Assembly (NCBI RefSeq): GCF_024160105.1
Contig: NZ_JAMFTQ010000006.1
Span: forward strand, 1 to 64,000
Direction: 5' to 3'
Length of the DNA: 64,000 nucleotides
Origin: Corynebacterium stercoris
GTDB taxonomy: Bacteria > Actinomycetota > Actinomycetes > Mycobacteriales > Mycobacteriaceae
The notes beneath the pieces were generated by a model. That model searched no databases. It saw only the letters and a program-made list of their open reading frames with translations, and had not been told where the DNA came from. Below are positions 23,944-31,535 of this stretch, piece by piece. How positions within the stretch are numbered: the stretch's first letter is position 1; every line of letters starts with the position of its first letter. A program made the position numbers and the translations under genes.

Positions 23944-25494
23944 CTAGTACACCGCCTCGACCCGCCAGCTGCGCCGCGACCACACCAACAACCACCCGGT
24001 GACATCCCCCTGCGGCCCGCCTTCGCGCCCCACCGCCTGCAAGCGCGCCACCCGGTGCCGGTTCGCGTCGCTGGCCCACCACCCCTCATCCACCGGCCAC
24101 GGCCCCGCCCACCCGGTGAGCAGGTACTTCTTGTCGCCCCACGCCAGCGCGTAGGGTTCCCCGGCCAAGAGCGCTTCTGCGGTGACGATGACAGGTTTGC
24201 CGGTAGCGTCGATAAGCGTGACGCGCGACGCAGGGTGGTCGATGCCCCCGCCCAGCCTGGCCGGCAGCGGCGCGGGGATCGCGCCCGGCCAGGTTTTCTC
24301 CTCCACGGGCGGGGCCGCCTCGCCGAAGGGGACGAGCTGGATGCGCTCGGCCACGCCGCGGCCGCCGATGAGGCGCGGCTGCAGCACCGCATCGATGCCC
24401 AGCTGCGATTGCACGCGTTCCACCACGCGGCGCGCATCGTCGGTGGAGGCGCGGTCCGCCCACAGCTCCCCCACCGCGTCCGGGGCCATGAGCTCCAGCG
24501 GCTCCAGGATCAGCGAGGTGATCGCGCCCGCGCCGCCGGAGGTGAGCCAGCCGTCGAGCTGCCAGCGCACACGGTCCGCCGTGGCGGATTCGGTGAGTGC
24601 CTCGCGGGTGCGCCACACCCGTTCCACGCGCTGCCCGGTTTCCAGCTCCGCGACGACTTTCAGACGCACGCAGTTTCGCCCCGCCTCTTTGAGGCGCTCA
24701 TGCAAGCTGGCGGCGAGCGCGCGGGCGGCGAAGGCGGCGGCGTCGACGCGCTCGATCGGATCCTCCGGCGTGATCGCCACCGCGAGGTCCGCCACGGGCA
24801 GCTCGGGCGCCACGCGCCGATCCGGCGCCGCCGCTGCGATGCGGTGAATGTGCGCCCCATGCACCCCAAAACGCGTGGTCATGGCCGCAGGTGGGATCGC
24901 CGCCAGCTCGCCGAGGGTGGTAATGCCCAGCTGCCCCAGCGTCTTCACCGTGTCCGCGTCCGCGGCGAGGGCGGTCTCCGCGGTGAGCACCGCCAGTGGC
25001 TGGCGCGCCAGGTAGGCAGCCGATTCGCCCGGCGGCACCACCTGGCCGCTGCGCGCGGCGATCACCGCCGTGGCGATCTCGTCCGCAGCGCCCGCCAGCG
25101 TATCGATGCCGCGCCGCGCCGCCGCGTCCACCAGCATCTCCAGCGCCACATCCTCCCCGCCGTGGAACGCACCCGCCGCCTTCAAATCCGCCACCACGAG
25201 TCCGGGGCGCAGCACCTCCACACTCGCCGCGACATCGTCCAGACTTCCGGCCAGCGAGGCGAACATGCGCCCATCCCGGTCCGGATTCGCGTCGATCACC
25301 GTCAGTTCCGGCGCCGCCGCCTGCGCGTGGCGCACCTTCATCCCGCGCCGAATCCCTGCCGCGCGCGCCGCCTGCGAGCACACCACCACCCGGTGTTGGG
25401 CGGCGATGACCAGGGGTTCTTGCAGCTCGTCGTCGCACTCCAGCTTCGCCGCCTGCACCGGCCAATCCGGGAACCACAGCGCCGCGACCCTCAC
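23944..25494 (-). CDS. imuB: ImuB, Y-family polymerase-like mutasome subunit
   Basis: A 516-residue protein of the DinB/UmuC-like fold that starts MRVAALWFPDWPVQAAKL. As in ImuB proteins, the acidic residues needed for polymerase catalysis are not seen in the usual positions. A helix-hairpin-helix region (LGQLGITTLGELAAIPP) and a little-finger-like part follow. ImuB is thought to be the hub that joins the beta clamp, ImuA' and DnaE2 during translesion synthesis. It starts with GTG overlapping the imuA' stop (GTGA). dnaE2 is at 14611-17808. Confidence 0.88.
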   Translation of the reverse strand: MRVAALWFPDWPVQAAKLECDDELQEPLVIAAQHRVVVCSQAARAAGIRRGMKVRHAQAAAPELTVIDANPDRDGRMFASLAGSLDDVAASVEVLRPGLVVADLKAAGAFHGGEDVALEMLVDAAARRGIDTLAGAADEIATAVIAARSGQVVPPGESAAYLARQPLAVLTAETALAADADTVKTLGQLGITTLGELAAIPPAAMTTRFGVHGAHIHRIAAAAPDRRVAPELPVADLAVAITPEDPIERVDAAAFAARALAASLHERLKEAGRNCVRLKVVAELETGQRVERVWRTREALTESATADRVRWQLDGWLTSGGAGAITSLILEPLELMAPDAVGELWADRASTDDARRVVERVQSQLGIDAVLQPRLIGGRGVAERIQLVPFGEAAPPVEEKTWPGAIPAPLPARLGGGIDHPASRVTLIDATGKPVIVTAEALLAGEPYALAWGDKKYLLTGWAGPWPVDEGWWASDANRHRVARLQAVGREGGPQGDVTGWLLVWSRRSWRVEAVY

Positions 25495-26246
25495 GGCACT
25501 GCCCTGAGCTTCGCCCGCTTACCGACGCTCGTTTGAGCGCGCTCACGCCCCAAGGTCACCGTCGTCGACGCCGGGCGCATGCCTTTGCGCTCCGCGCGCA
25601 CCTGCATGTCAATGCCCGTGATGCGCCCCGTGCCCCGGCCGATGCCGTGGAAGCCGGTGATAGCGCCGCTGAGCCCCAGTGCCGGCGAGGGCACTGCCAC
25701 GTTGACGCAGGCCAGCGCCGCGTTACCCTTGCGCAGCCGGGCCAGCAGCGGCCGGGCGCGCACCGGTGTGAGCTCGAGTGGCACCCGGGCGCGCAGGACC
25801 ACTAAGTCCAGCCCCTCCGCGAGCACGCCAGCCACCGCGAGATCCTCGATCCCCGGCTCCGGCACCGTGATGACGCGCTCCAACCCTTCCGCCTCGATGG
25901 CCGCATAGGAGAGTTCCGGCCACCCCACCACGCCTGCCCGCCCGCCGTCGGCCACCGCCCGCGCGATGAGTTCGACCACCAGCGCCGGGGTGTCGCTGAC
26001 CTGGGTCACCGCTTGCCGAGGCAGCCCCCCATTCGGCAGGATGAGCGAAAGCGGACCAGCAATTGCGAGCGTGCCCGTATCCTCCACCGGCCGGGGCGCG
26101 ACCTCTCCACCGAGCGCCGCCATCTTGGCGCGCAGCTCAGCGATCTGGTCGGCGCGGTGTTGACCGCCTGCCTGGCCTGCGGTTTCAGGCGCTCCCACGA
26201 CCTCCCCCGGGAGCGCCGCGAGTGCTCGAATAGATGTTCCACTCAC
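25491..26246 (-). CDS. ImuA'-type RecA-like mutasome accessory protein
   Basis: A 251-residue protein located directly upstream of imuB with the RecA-like core of actinobacterial ImuA' proteins (VVELIARAVADGGRAGVVGW, GLDLVVLRAR, RKGNAALACVNVAVP) but no intact Walker A. ImuA' is a non-catalytic partner of ImuB and DnaE2. The GTG at 26246 is chosen because CATACT lies 7 bases upstream with TTGCCC 17 bases further; longer starts (up to 26282) are possible. Family assignment leans on position and length, so it is less sure than for ImuB. Confidence 0.75.
   Translation of the reverse strand: MSGTSIRALAALPGEVVGAPETAGQAGGQHRADQIAELRAKMAALGGEVAPRPVEDTGTLAIAGPLSLILPNGGLPRQAVTQVSDTPALVVELIARAVADGGRAGVVGWPELSYAAIEAEGLERVITVPEPGIEDLAVAGVLAEGLDLVVLRARVPLELTPVRARPLLARLRKGNAALACVNVAVPSPALGLSGAITGFHGIGRGTGRITGIDMQVRAERKGMRPASTTVTLGRERAQTSVGKRAKLRAVP
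26226..26241 (-). promoter_or_regulatory. Candidate LexA (SOS) box at the start of imuA'
   Basis: On the minus strand TGGAAC-ATCT-ATTCGA (plus strand TCGAAT-AGAT-GTTCCA) differs from TCGAAC-N4-GTTCGA at two positions. It agrees at 12 of 16 bases with the box over the dnaE2 promoter. It lies a few bases inside the proposed leaderless transcript, as expected for an operator that blocks elongation or initiation. Confidence 0.55.
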
Positions 26247-26253
26247 GTCGTTC

Positions 26254-26282
26254 AGTATGCCCCGCGGCTCCGACACGGGCAA
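26254..26282 (-). promoter_or_regulatory. Predicted promoter of imuA'-imuB
   Basis: TTGCCC (26282-26277) and CATACT (26259-26254) are spaced by 17 bases, and CATACT is followed by 7 bases and the GTG. A second, weaker SOS-like sequence TCGAAC-AGGT-TTTCTA lies upstream at 26292-26307. It forms part of the inverted repeat CGAACAGG-N11-CCTGTTCG at 26293-26319. Confidence 0.5.
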
Positions 26283-26446
26283 GCGCCAAGGTCGAACAGG
26301 TTTTCTATTTCCCTGTTCGTTCCGCGGCTATGTACCGCTCGTCACACCAGTCACTTTGCAAACAAATCGATTCTGGCGCAGGGCCCCAGCCCAACCCGGA
26401 ATAGGTCAAGCCGGAACAACCCCGCCAGGCTGGTAACGTCCCGGCC

Positions 26447-26863
26447 ATGTTCCCATCCGACATCCGTAACCGCGTCACGCCGATCCCCACCCCGCCCGCG
26501 GTGCGGCTCGGCGGGTCGCTCGGCGCGGCGGTGTCGGTTGCCATCATGGCCTCGCAGCTCCCCCTCGCCACGAAGGTCCCGATCGCGCTTCTGGCCGTGG
26601 CCGGCACGATCGCTTTGGCACTCGCCCACCCCTACCGGTCGCAGATGCGCGAGTACGCACGGAGAAAGGGTGTGGAGGCGGGGTTCAAGGTGCCGTCGGT
26701 AAGCATGTTGCTCCCGCTCATGGGCTGGTGGCTGCTGCTCATGCTCGCGCCGCTCGCGCAGTGGCCGGCGCTGGGCGCGGTGCTCGCGTTCGTGGGCGTG
26801 TTCGCGGCTGCGTGGGTGATATTCCCGCACGTGGACGGGTCCCGGCGCCTCGCGTACGCCTAG
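26447..26863 (+). CDS. Small integral membrane protein of unknown function
   Basis: This 138-residue protein has four predicted membrane segments (about 22-40, 45-60, 85-105 and 107-125) with a basic loop between the second and third. I do not recognise the family. TAACGT 7 bases before the ATG supports this start. Its stop TAG is followed at once by the left copy of the 75-bp repeat that flanks the AlbA_2 gene. Confidence 0.65.
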   Translation: MFPSDIRNRVTPIPTPPAVRLGGSLGAAVSVAIMASQLPLATKVPIALLAVAGTIALALAHPYRSQMREYARRKGVEAGFKVPSVSMLLPLMGWWLLLMLAPLAQWPALGAVLAFVGVFAAAWVIFPHVDGSRRLAYA

Positions 26864-26938
26864 AACATCCTACTCGAAACAATTTCGAGTACGTTGTTAT
26901 CCGCAGGTCAGAGGCTTGAAAACTGTTTCAAGCTCGTT
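26864..26938. repeat. 75-bp direct repeat, copy A (3' side of the AlbA_2 gene)
   Basis: This matches copy B (28351-28425) at 73 of 75 positions, with the first 66 identical. It contains two palindromes: TACTCGAAA-CAA-TTTCGAGTA (26871-26891) and GCTTGAAA-ACTG-TTTCAAGC (26914-26933). It begins directly after the stop of the membrane-protein gene. Here it has no start codon to serve, so it is a promoter/operator copy without a gene. Confidence 0.95.
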
Positions 26939-26941
26939 TCG

Positions 26942-26959
26942 AGTAGCTTTCGAGCTACT
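26942..26959. terminator. Hairpin overlapping the AlbA_2 gene stop
   Basis: AGTAGCT-TTCG-AGCTACT forms a perfect 7-bp stem with a 4-base loop and contains the stop codon of the AlbA_2 gene. No long T-tract follows on the minus strand, so termination is only possible. It could also be part of the regulatory repeat region. Confidence 0.4.
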
Positions 26960-28346
26960 GCAACGGCCCTTCGAGGTACCACACCGCCCGCGGGTCCCGC
27001 GGACCGTTTCCACGCCACTGGACCAACCCAGCATCGCGCATGGCTTGCAGCGCTCGGCGCACCGGCGGATTGGACAGGCCCAAGACATCTGCCACCTCAC
27101 CGGTGGACATCGGACGGGCACTCGCGGACAACGCCGACAACACGCTTGAAGCGCGCGGAGGCAGGGCATTCCACATCTTCGGATCAAGGCGCTGCACCGC
27201 TTTTAAGGTCAGGATCACGCTGCCACTCGTCTGGCGGTACTCGGGATCCGCGAACCCGACTCGCCGCATTCCAGCGAACATGCGCCGAATCCCCTCCCCG
27301 AGCTCCTGGCCGATGCGAAGCTCCGCGGTCACCCGGGCGATCAACGGATTGCGTGCGAACCGTGCAATCGATTCCGGCTGGGTCGGGTCAACTAACCCAG
27401 GAAAGCGCCCCGGGCTGGAAATCTCAATGCGCCCTGGATAGATCTCGAAGCGAATGTGGTCACCTGCAACGCTGTAGGAGCGGTGGATAACGGCGTTAAC
27501 GAGCCCCTCGAGCCATACATCGTGCGGGATGAGGTCTTCATCCTCAAACAGGCCTGCGCTGGTCAAACGCCGCACCTTCGGTAGCATCCCCTTAATCGCC
27601 TCCTGCGCCTGCAGGATCTGCTGGGGCAACGGCCCATCGAAACGCTCGTCGGCAATGAGCTGCTGCCAGTAGCCAGGCAACCGTTCATCCTCCCCGAATC
27701 GCAAAACCCGGATGTGCGCGTTGGGGAAGAACTCCTGCGGATTCCTACCGAAGAGAAGAATCGCTGCCGTGCGGGGAACGCCGTCCCGATTCACAAGGTT
27801 TCGGGCCTTGAGCGCGTCATTGGCTGATGACGAGCCGATCGCAGCCGCGTAAGACTCCACCAGATCCATATCGAGATCCGCGATCTCAGCACGTGGAGGG
27901 ATTGTCGCATCGAATTGCTGCTCACCCTTTGTGTACCGCAGTTCCAAGATGTCATCGGCGTTCAACTGCCTAGTCTCATCCCCCACCCGCAGATAGCACT
28001 CCCCCGACTTCAAGTAGTGCACCCATTCGCTTGGGAGCACGTGAAAAAGGTAAACCTGCTGGCCTTCATTAACGTCGAAAACCTCGATGTTGACCCGCGC
28101 TGTCGGATCAGTGTGGTCGAGCGCCGTCTGCCGGAGCCGATTGTCCTGTGCGGCCGTGGGTGTGCCATCAAAGCTCCGATTCGTGATGCCAACGGCAATC
28201 ACGCCACCCTCTGCGTTCGCCATCCCCACCACAGTCTTCGCCAAATCCTTCGGCTGGATGCGGAATGACTTGCGCTCGAACCACTGATCCTCCGGAAGCT
28301 GGAGGAGCAGCTGCGGATCAGCACGGTAGTTCGGGACATCCTTCAT
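26955..28346 (-). CDS. AlbA_2/Schlafen-domain regulator with ATPase-like and winged-helix regions
   Basis: A 463-residue protein. Residues about 15-125 form an AlbA_2 domain (WFERKSFRIQPKDLAKTVVG, NAEGGVIAVGITN); about 250-400 match the HATPase_c_4-like part (LVNAVIHRSYSV, EISSPGRFPGLV, GQELGEGIRRM); the last about 60 are a winged helix (STGEVADVLGLSNPPVRRAL). Such proteins are predicted ATP-dependent transcriptional regulators and also occur in defence islands. ATG 28346 is preferred because TAGGAT lies 7 bases before it; ATG 28355 is also in frame. The gene is bounded by a 75-bp direct repeat whose palindromes overlap its promoter, suggesting autoregulation. It seems inserted between backbone genes. 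Confidence 0.8.
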   Translation of the reverse strand: MKDVPNYRADPQLLLQLPEDQWFERKSFRIQPKDLAKTVVGMANAEGGVIAVGITNRSFDGTPTAAQDNRLRQTALDHTDPTARVNIEVFDVNEGQQVYLFHVLPSEWVHYLKSGECYLRVGDETRQLNADDILELRYTKGEQQFDATIPPRAEIADLDMDLVESYAAAIGSSSANDALKARNLVNRDGVPRTAAILLFGRNPQEFFPNAHIRVLRFGEDERLPGYWQQLIADERFDGPLPQQILQAQEAIKGMLPKVRRLTSAGLFEDEDLIPHDVWLEGLVNAVIHRSYSVAGDHIRFEIYPGRIEISSPGRFPGLVDPTQPESIARFARNPLIARVTAELRIGQELGEGIRRMFAGMRRVGFADPEYRQTSGSVILTLKAVQRLDPKMWNALPPRASSVLSALSASARPMSTGEVADVLGLSNPPVRRALQAMRDAGLVQWRGNGPRDPRAVWYLEGPLQ

Positions 28347-28350
28347 GGCC

Positions 28351-28425
28351 AACATCCTACTCGAAACAATTTCGAGTACGTTGTTATCCGCAGGTCAGAG
28401 GCTTGAAAACTGTTTCGAGCTAGTT
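28351..28425. repeat. 75-bp direct repeat, copy B (promoter/operator of the AlbA_2 gene)
   Basis: This copy carries the -10-like TAGGAT (minus strand, 28359-28354) and, directly upstream, the palindrome TACTCGAAA-CAA-TTTCGAGTA (28358-28378), where a repressor would block polymerase. The second palindrome (28401-28420) has one mismatch here. The other copy lies beyond the 3' end of the same gene. Confidence 0.95.
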
Positions 28426-28433
28426 CCTAGCAC

Positions 28434-29087
28434 CTAATCTAGGTCGCGATCGGCGGCCCAGCGCGTGAGCTGATGCCTATTCGATGTCTGTGTTTTGCGC
28501 AGAATGTTCGAGGCGTGCGTCTCTACCGTCTTCACCGAGATGAACAGCTGCTGGCCAATCTCTCTGTAGGTGTAGCCGCGGGCCAGCAGCCGCAACACTT
28601 CCAGCTCGCGGCGGGTGAGCGCATCCACCACCGGGTCCTCGACCTTCACCGGTTCGCCTTCCGGATCCTCGACCACCCCGCTGGCGGCGAAAGCGTCGAG
28701 CACGAACCCGGCAAGGCGCGGAGAGAAGTAGGCGTCGCCGCCGTGAACGCGCTGCACGGCTTCGGCGAGCTCGGGGCCGTCGATGGACTTGGTCACGTAC
28801 CCGCGTGCACCTGCGCGGATCAGCGCAATCACGTCCTCGGCAGCGTCGGACACGCTCAGCGCCAAATATTGCGGCCCCGGCGCTTGGCGCAACACTGCGA
28901 GCCCGCCGCCGTCGGGCATGTGCACGTCGAGCAGGACGACGTCGGGAAGCGATGCCCCGATGCCAGCGACCGCCTCGGCAACACTGCCCGCCTCGCCGAC
29001 AATCTCGATGCCCTCGGCCGACGCAAGCTCGGCGCGCACGCCGGCGCGGAAAACGGAGTGGTCGTCGACGAGAAAGACACGGGTCAT
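28434..29087 (-). CDS. esrR: NarL/LuxR-type response regulator (EsrR-like)
   Basis: A 217-residue regulator with a receiver domain (VFLVDDH, phospho-acceptor Asp54 in VVLLDVHMPD, Thr and Lys in YVTKSIDG) and a LuxR helix-turn-helix (LTRRELEVLRLLARGYTYRE). Its kinase gene is directly upstream and a PspC-domain gene is divergent beyond that, the arrangement of the C. glutamicum EsrISR envelope-stress system. Between esrS and the ATG is TAGCCT at 7 bases, so an internal leaderless promoter is possible. The regulon is not visible in this window. Confidence 0.85.
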   Translation of the reverse strand: MTRVFLVDDHSVFRAGVRAELASAEGIEIVGEAGSVAEAVAGIGASLPDVVLLDVHMPDGGGLAVLRQAPGPQYLALSVSDAAEDVIALIRAGARGYVTKSIDGPELAEAVQRVHGGDAYFSPRLAGFVLDAFAASGVVEDPEGEPVKVEDPVVDALTRRELEVLRLLARGYTYREIGQQLFISVKTVETHASNILRKTQTSNRHQLTRWAADRDLD

Positions 29088-29107
29088 GGCACCCAGGCTA
29101 GCGCGGG

Positions 29108-30310
29108 CTAGCGGGAAGGCGTCGGCACGCTCAGCTCCACCTCGGTGCCCGCGCCAGGCGCGGTGGTGATCCGCGCTTGGCCCCCGGCGCGCTCCATGCG
29201 GCCGACGATGGAATCGCGCACACCGTGGCGATCCTCCGGCACCGTGTCCAGGTCGAACCCGGTGCCGCGGTCGCGAACGAACACCGTCAGCGAACCGGCG
29301 ATGTGCTCGGCGTAGACGTCGATGCGCTCCACCCCAGCGTGCTTCGCGGCGTTCACCATGGCCTCGCGCGCGGCGAGCACCAGCGGCTCGGTCTCCGCGT
29401 CGAAGGGCGCGTCCTGGCCCACGGTGACCGGCCCGATGACCACGCCGTAGCGGTCCTCCACCTCGCCGGCGGCCTTCTGCACCGCGGCGAACACAGTGGT
29501 TGCGCCCGCACCGGTGGGTTTGTCGGCGGCGTCGAAAAGCCAGGCCCGCAGCTCGCGCTCCTGCCCGCGGGCGAGGCGCGCGACCTCCTCCGGGTCGTCC
29601 GCCTGTTTCTGAATCAGCGCGAGCGTCTGCAGCACCGAATCGTGCAAGCGGGAGGCGATTTCGGCGCGCTGATCCGCCACCGCCTTCGCCTCGCGCTCCG
29701 CGACTAGCGACGACGCCAGCTTGGCAATCAGCGGCACCACAAGCACCGCCACGCCGAACACCGTAACCAGCACCGACACCACCACGCCGGTGATGCCCGC
29801 GTTCTCCCCCAGAAGCGCAATTGCCAGCACGCCGCCCATCACCAGGACCACGCCGAGCGCCAGCGCCGCGTAGTTCGCGGCCGTGCCGGTACCGCGGTCG
29901 TAGGCCTGCAGCGCGATCACGGCACCCACGATGAGCACGCCGAGGATGAACACCACCGTGCCGCCGGCACCGCTGGTCACCTGCAACGCCACCAGCGCGC
30001 CGATGAACCCCACGGCGACAAGCGCGATGTTCACCGCGTTGCGGCGCTCCGCCCCCGGCGCTTCCGTCTCCGCCTCATCCTTCGGCTCCAGCGGAGTGAG
30101 CATCCACAGCCCCGCGTAGAGCAGCGGCCCCAAGCCTCCCGAGAAACTGGCGACGACGAAGAACACACGCACCCACAGCACCGGAATCCCCAGGTGCTGG
30201 GCTAATCCGGCGGCCACTCCCGCCACCACGCGCAGGGACCGGCTGCGCCGCAACCGCGGGTAGAGCGGCTCCGGGGTGCGCGCGGCGTACGGCGCAGGCG
30301 TGGTGGACAT
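29108..30310 (-). CDS. esrS: PspC-domain sensor histidine kinase (EsrS-like)
   Basis: This 400-residue membrane kinase starts with a PspC domain (LRVVAGVAAGLAQHLGIP), continues with about six membrane segments to residue 200, then a HisKA_3 dimerisation domain with the phosphorylated His in SRLHDSVLQTL (about residue 223) and an HATPase domain (REAMVNAAKHAG, VRDRGTGFD). ATG 30310 is preferred over ATG 30319 as the better-placed start. It is transcribed toward esrR and divergent from esrI. In C. glutamicum the PspC partner inhibits the kinase until cell-wall stress occurs; the same is inferred here. Confidence 0.88.
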   Translation of the reverse strand: MSTTPAPYAARTPEPLYPRLRRSRSLRVVAGVAAGLAQHLGIPVLWVRVFFVVASFSGGLGPLLYAGLWMLTPLEPKDEAETEAPGAERRNAVNIALVAVGFIGALVALQVTSGAGGTVVFILGVLIVGAVIALQAYDRGTGTAANYAALALGVVLVMGGVLAIALLGENAGITGVVVSVLVTVFGVAVLVVPLIAKLASSLVAEREAKAVADQRAEIASRLHDSVLQTLALIQKQADDPEEVARLARGQERELRAWLFDAADKPTGAGATTVFAAVQKAAGEVEDRYGVVIGPVTVGQDAPFDAETEPLVLAAREAMVNAAKHAGVERIDVYAEHIAGSLTVFVRDRGTGFDLDTVPEDRHGVRDSIVGRMERAGGQARITTAPGAGTEVELSVPTPSR

Positions 30311-30442
30311 ACCCCTCATGGTCCCACGCTTGCGCCCCGCGGCACATCGGGGACAACCCTGAATCTGCGCGCCACGCTTTCCGACGAAAGATCAGGGCCG
30401 ATCCCCATACCCATCCCTGCCCCGCGGCCGGACAATGGAGTC

Positions 30443-31528
30443 ATGGAAACGAACAACGCCTTCACGGATACGCTCCGCCAGATGTGGACCACCCGTCCGC
30501 CCCGCATCCCCGAGGACCAGGGCGGCAAGGCCGTCATCGCCGGCGTCTGCGAGGGCATCGGCGCCCGCTACCGCATCGACCCGGTGCTGGTGCGCCTCGT
30601 CTTCGTCGCGCTCAGCCTCGTCATGGGCTGCGGCATCTTTCTTTACACCCTGTGCTGGATCTCCATGCCGCGCTTCGGCATGACCACCACCCCATGGGAT
30701 TCCGCCCGCAAGCCGAAGTCCGAACTCAGCGAGGCCGCCCTAAAGGAGAAGTCCACCGGGTACGTGCTGGCCTTCATCATCGGCTTTGCCCTGTTGAACT
30801 GGTTTTCCAACATGGTCGGCGACACGCCCCCGGGCTACCAGATCCTCGGCGTGGCCATCGGCTTCGGCTGCTGGTACGGCCTGCACAACCGCGTGCCGCA
30901 ACCCCCCGCGGGGCTCCTCCCGGAGCCTTCGCTTGCCGACGCCGGGGACACCCCAACCGCCCAGCACACCGTCGACACCTCGCACCTCACTGTGCCGGAG
31001 GGTTACCCGCACCCAGGTGTGGGCACGACTACCCCGCCGGCCTGGGACCCGCTGGGTGCCGCGCCCGAGCTGTGGCATCTGCCGGATCCCGGCCAGCCTG
31101 TGCCTGAACCGGAGCCGGTGCGCTCGAAGAACCGCCCGCTGTGGTTCTGGATTCCGGTTGCGCTGGCGCTCAGCGCCGCAACGCTCACGCTCCTCGAAGT
31201 CGCCGACCAGGGCGCGCGCACCTTCGGCGCGAAAGAGATCACCTCCTACAACGTCGACGCCATTAACCCGCTCAGAACCCACGGCGGAGCCGTCACGGTA
31301 GATCTGCGCGAACTCGAGCCACTGGATGAGGAAACCACGCTCGAGATCAGCAACGGTTTCGGCCGCCTCGATATCAAGCTTCCCGACAACATCCCGCTGG
31401 AGATTCACTGCACCGCGGATCTCGGCGGCGCCGTCTGCCCAACTGGCGTACAGAACCCGGATGGCGACGGCAAGATGCTGACCATCAACGCACGACAGCA
31501 GGTCGGCCCGCTCACCGCGGCGTACTAG
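30443..31528 (+). CDS. esrI: PspC-domain membrane protein, EsrI-like inhibitor of the kinase
   Basis: A 361-residue protein with a PspC domain (AVIAGVCEGIGARYRIDPVL and a membrane segment at about 50-72), two further segments (about 105-120 and 130-145), a Pro-rich loop, another segment near 230-248 and a C-terminal beta domain of the cell-wall-sensing type (EISNGFGRLDIKLPDNIPLE). This is the architecture of C. glutamicum EsrI. The gene is divergent from esrS with about 130 bases between. It probably senses envelope damage and restrains the kinase. Confidence 0.82.
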   Translation: METNNAFTDTLRQMWTTRPPRIPEDQGGKAVIAGVCEGIGARYRIDPVLVRLVFVALSLVMGCGIFLYTLCWISMPRFGMTTTPWDSARKPKSELSEAALKEKSTGYVLAFIIGFALLNWFSNMVGDTPPGYQILGVAIGFGCWYGLHNRVPQPPAGLLPEPSLADAGDTPTAQHTVDTSHLTVPEGYPHPGVGTTTPPAWDPLGAAPELWHLPDPGQPVPEPEPVRSKNRPLWFWIPVALALSAATLTLLEVADQGARTFGAKEITSYNVDAINPLRTHGGAVTVDLRELEPLDEETTLEISNGFGRLDIKLPDNIPLEIHCTADLGGAVCPTGVQNPDGDGKMLTINARQQVGPLTAAY

Positions 31529-31535
31529 CGGTGTG

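Noticed and set aside
26864-28425. Integrase-type genomic island with att sites
   Set aside because: The 75-bp repeats resemble att sites in layout, but there is no integrase or tRNA gene, so a classic phage-like island is not supported.
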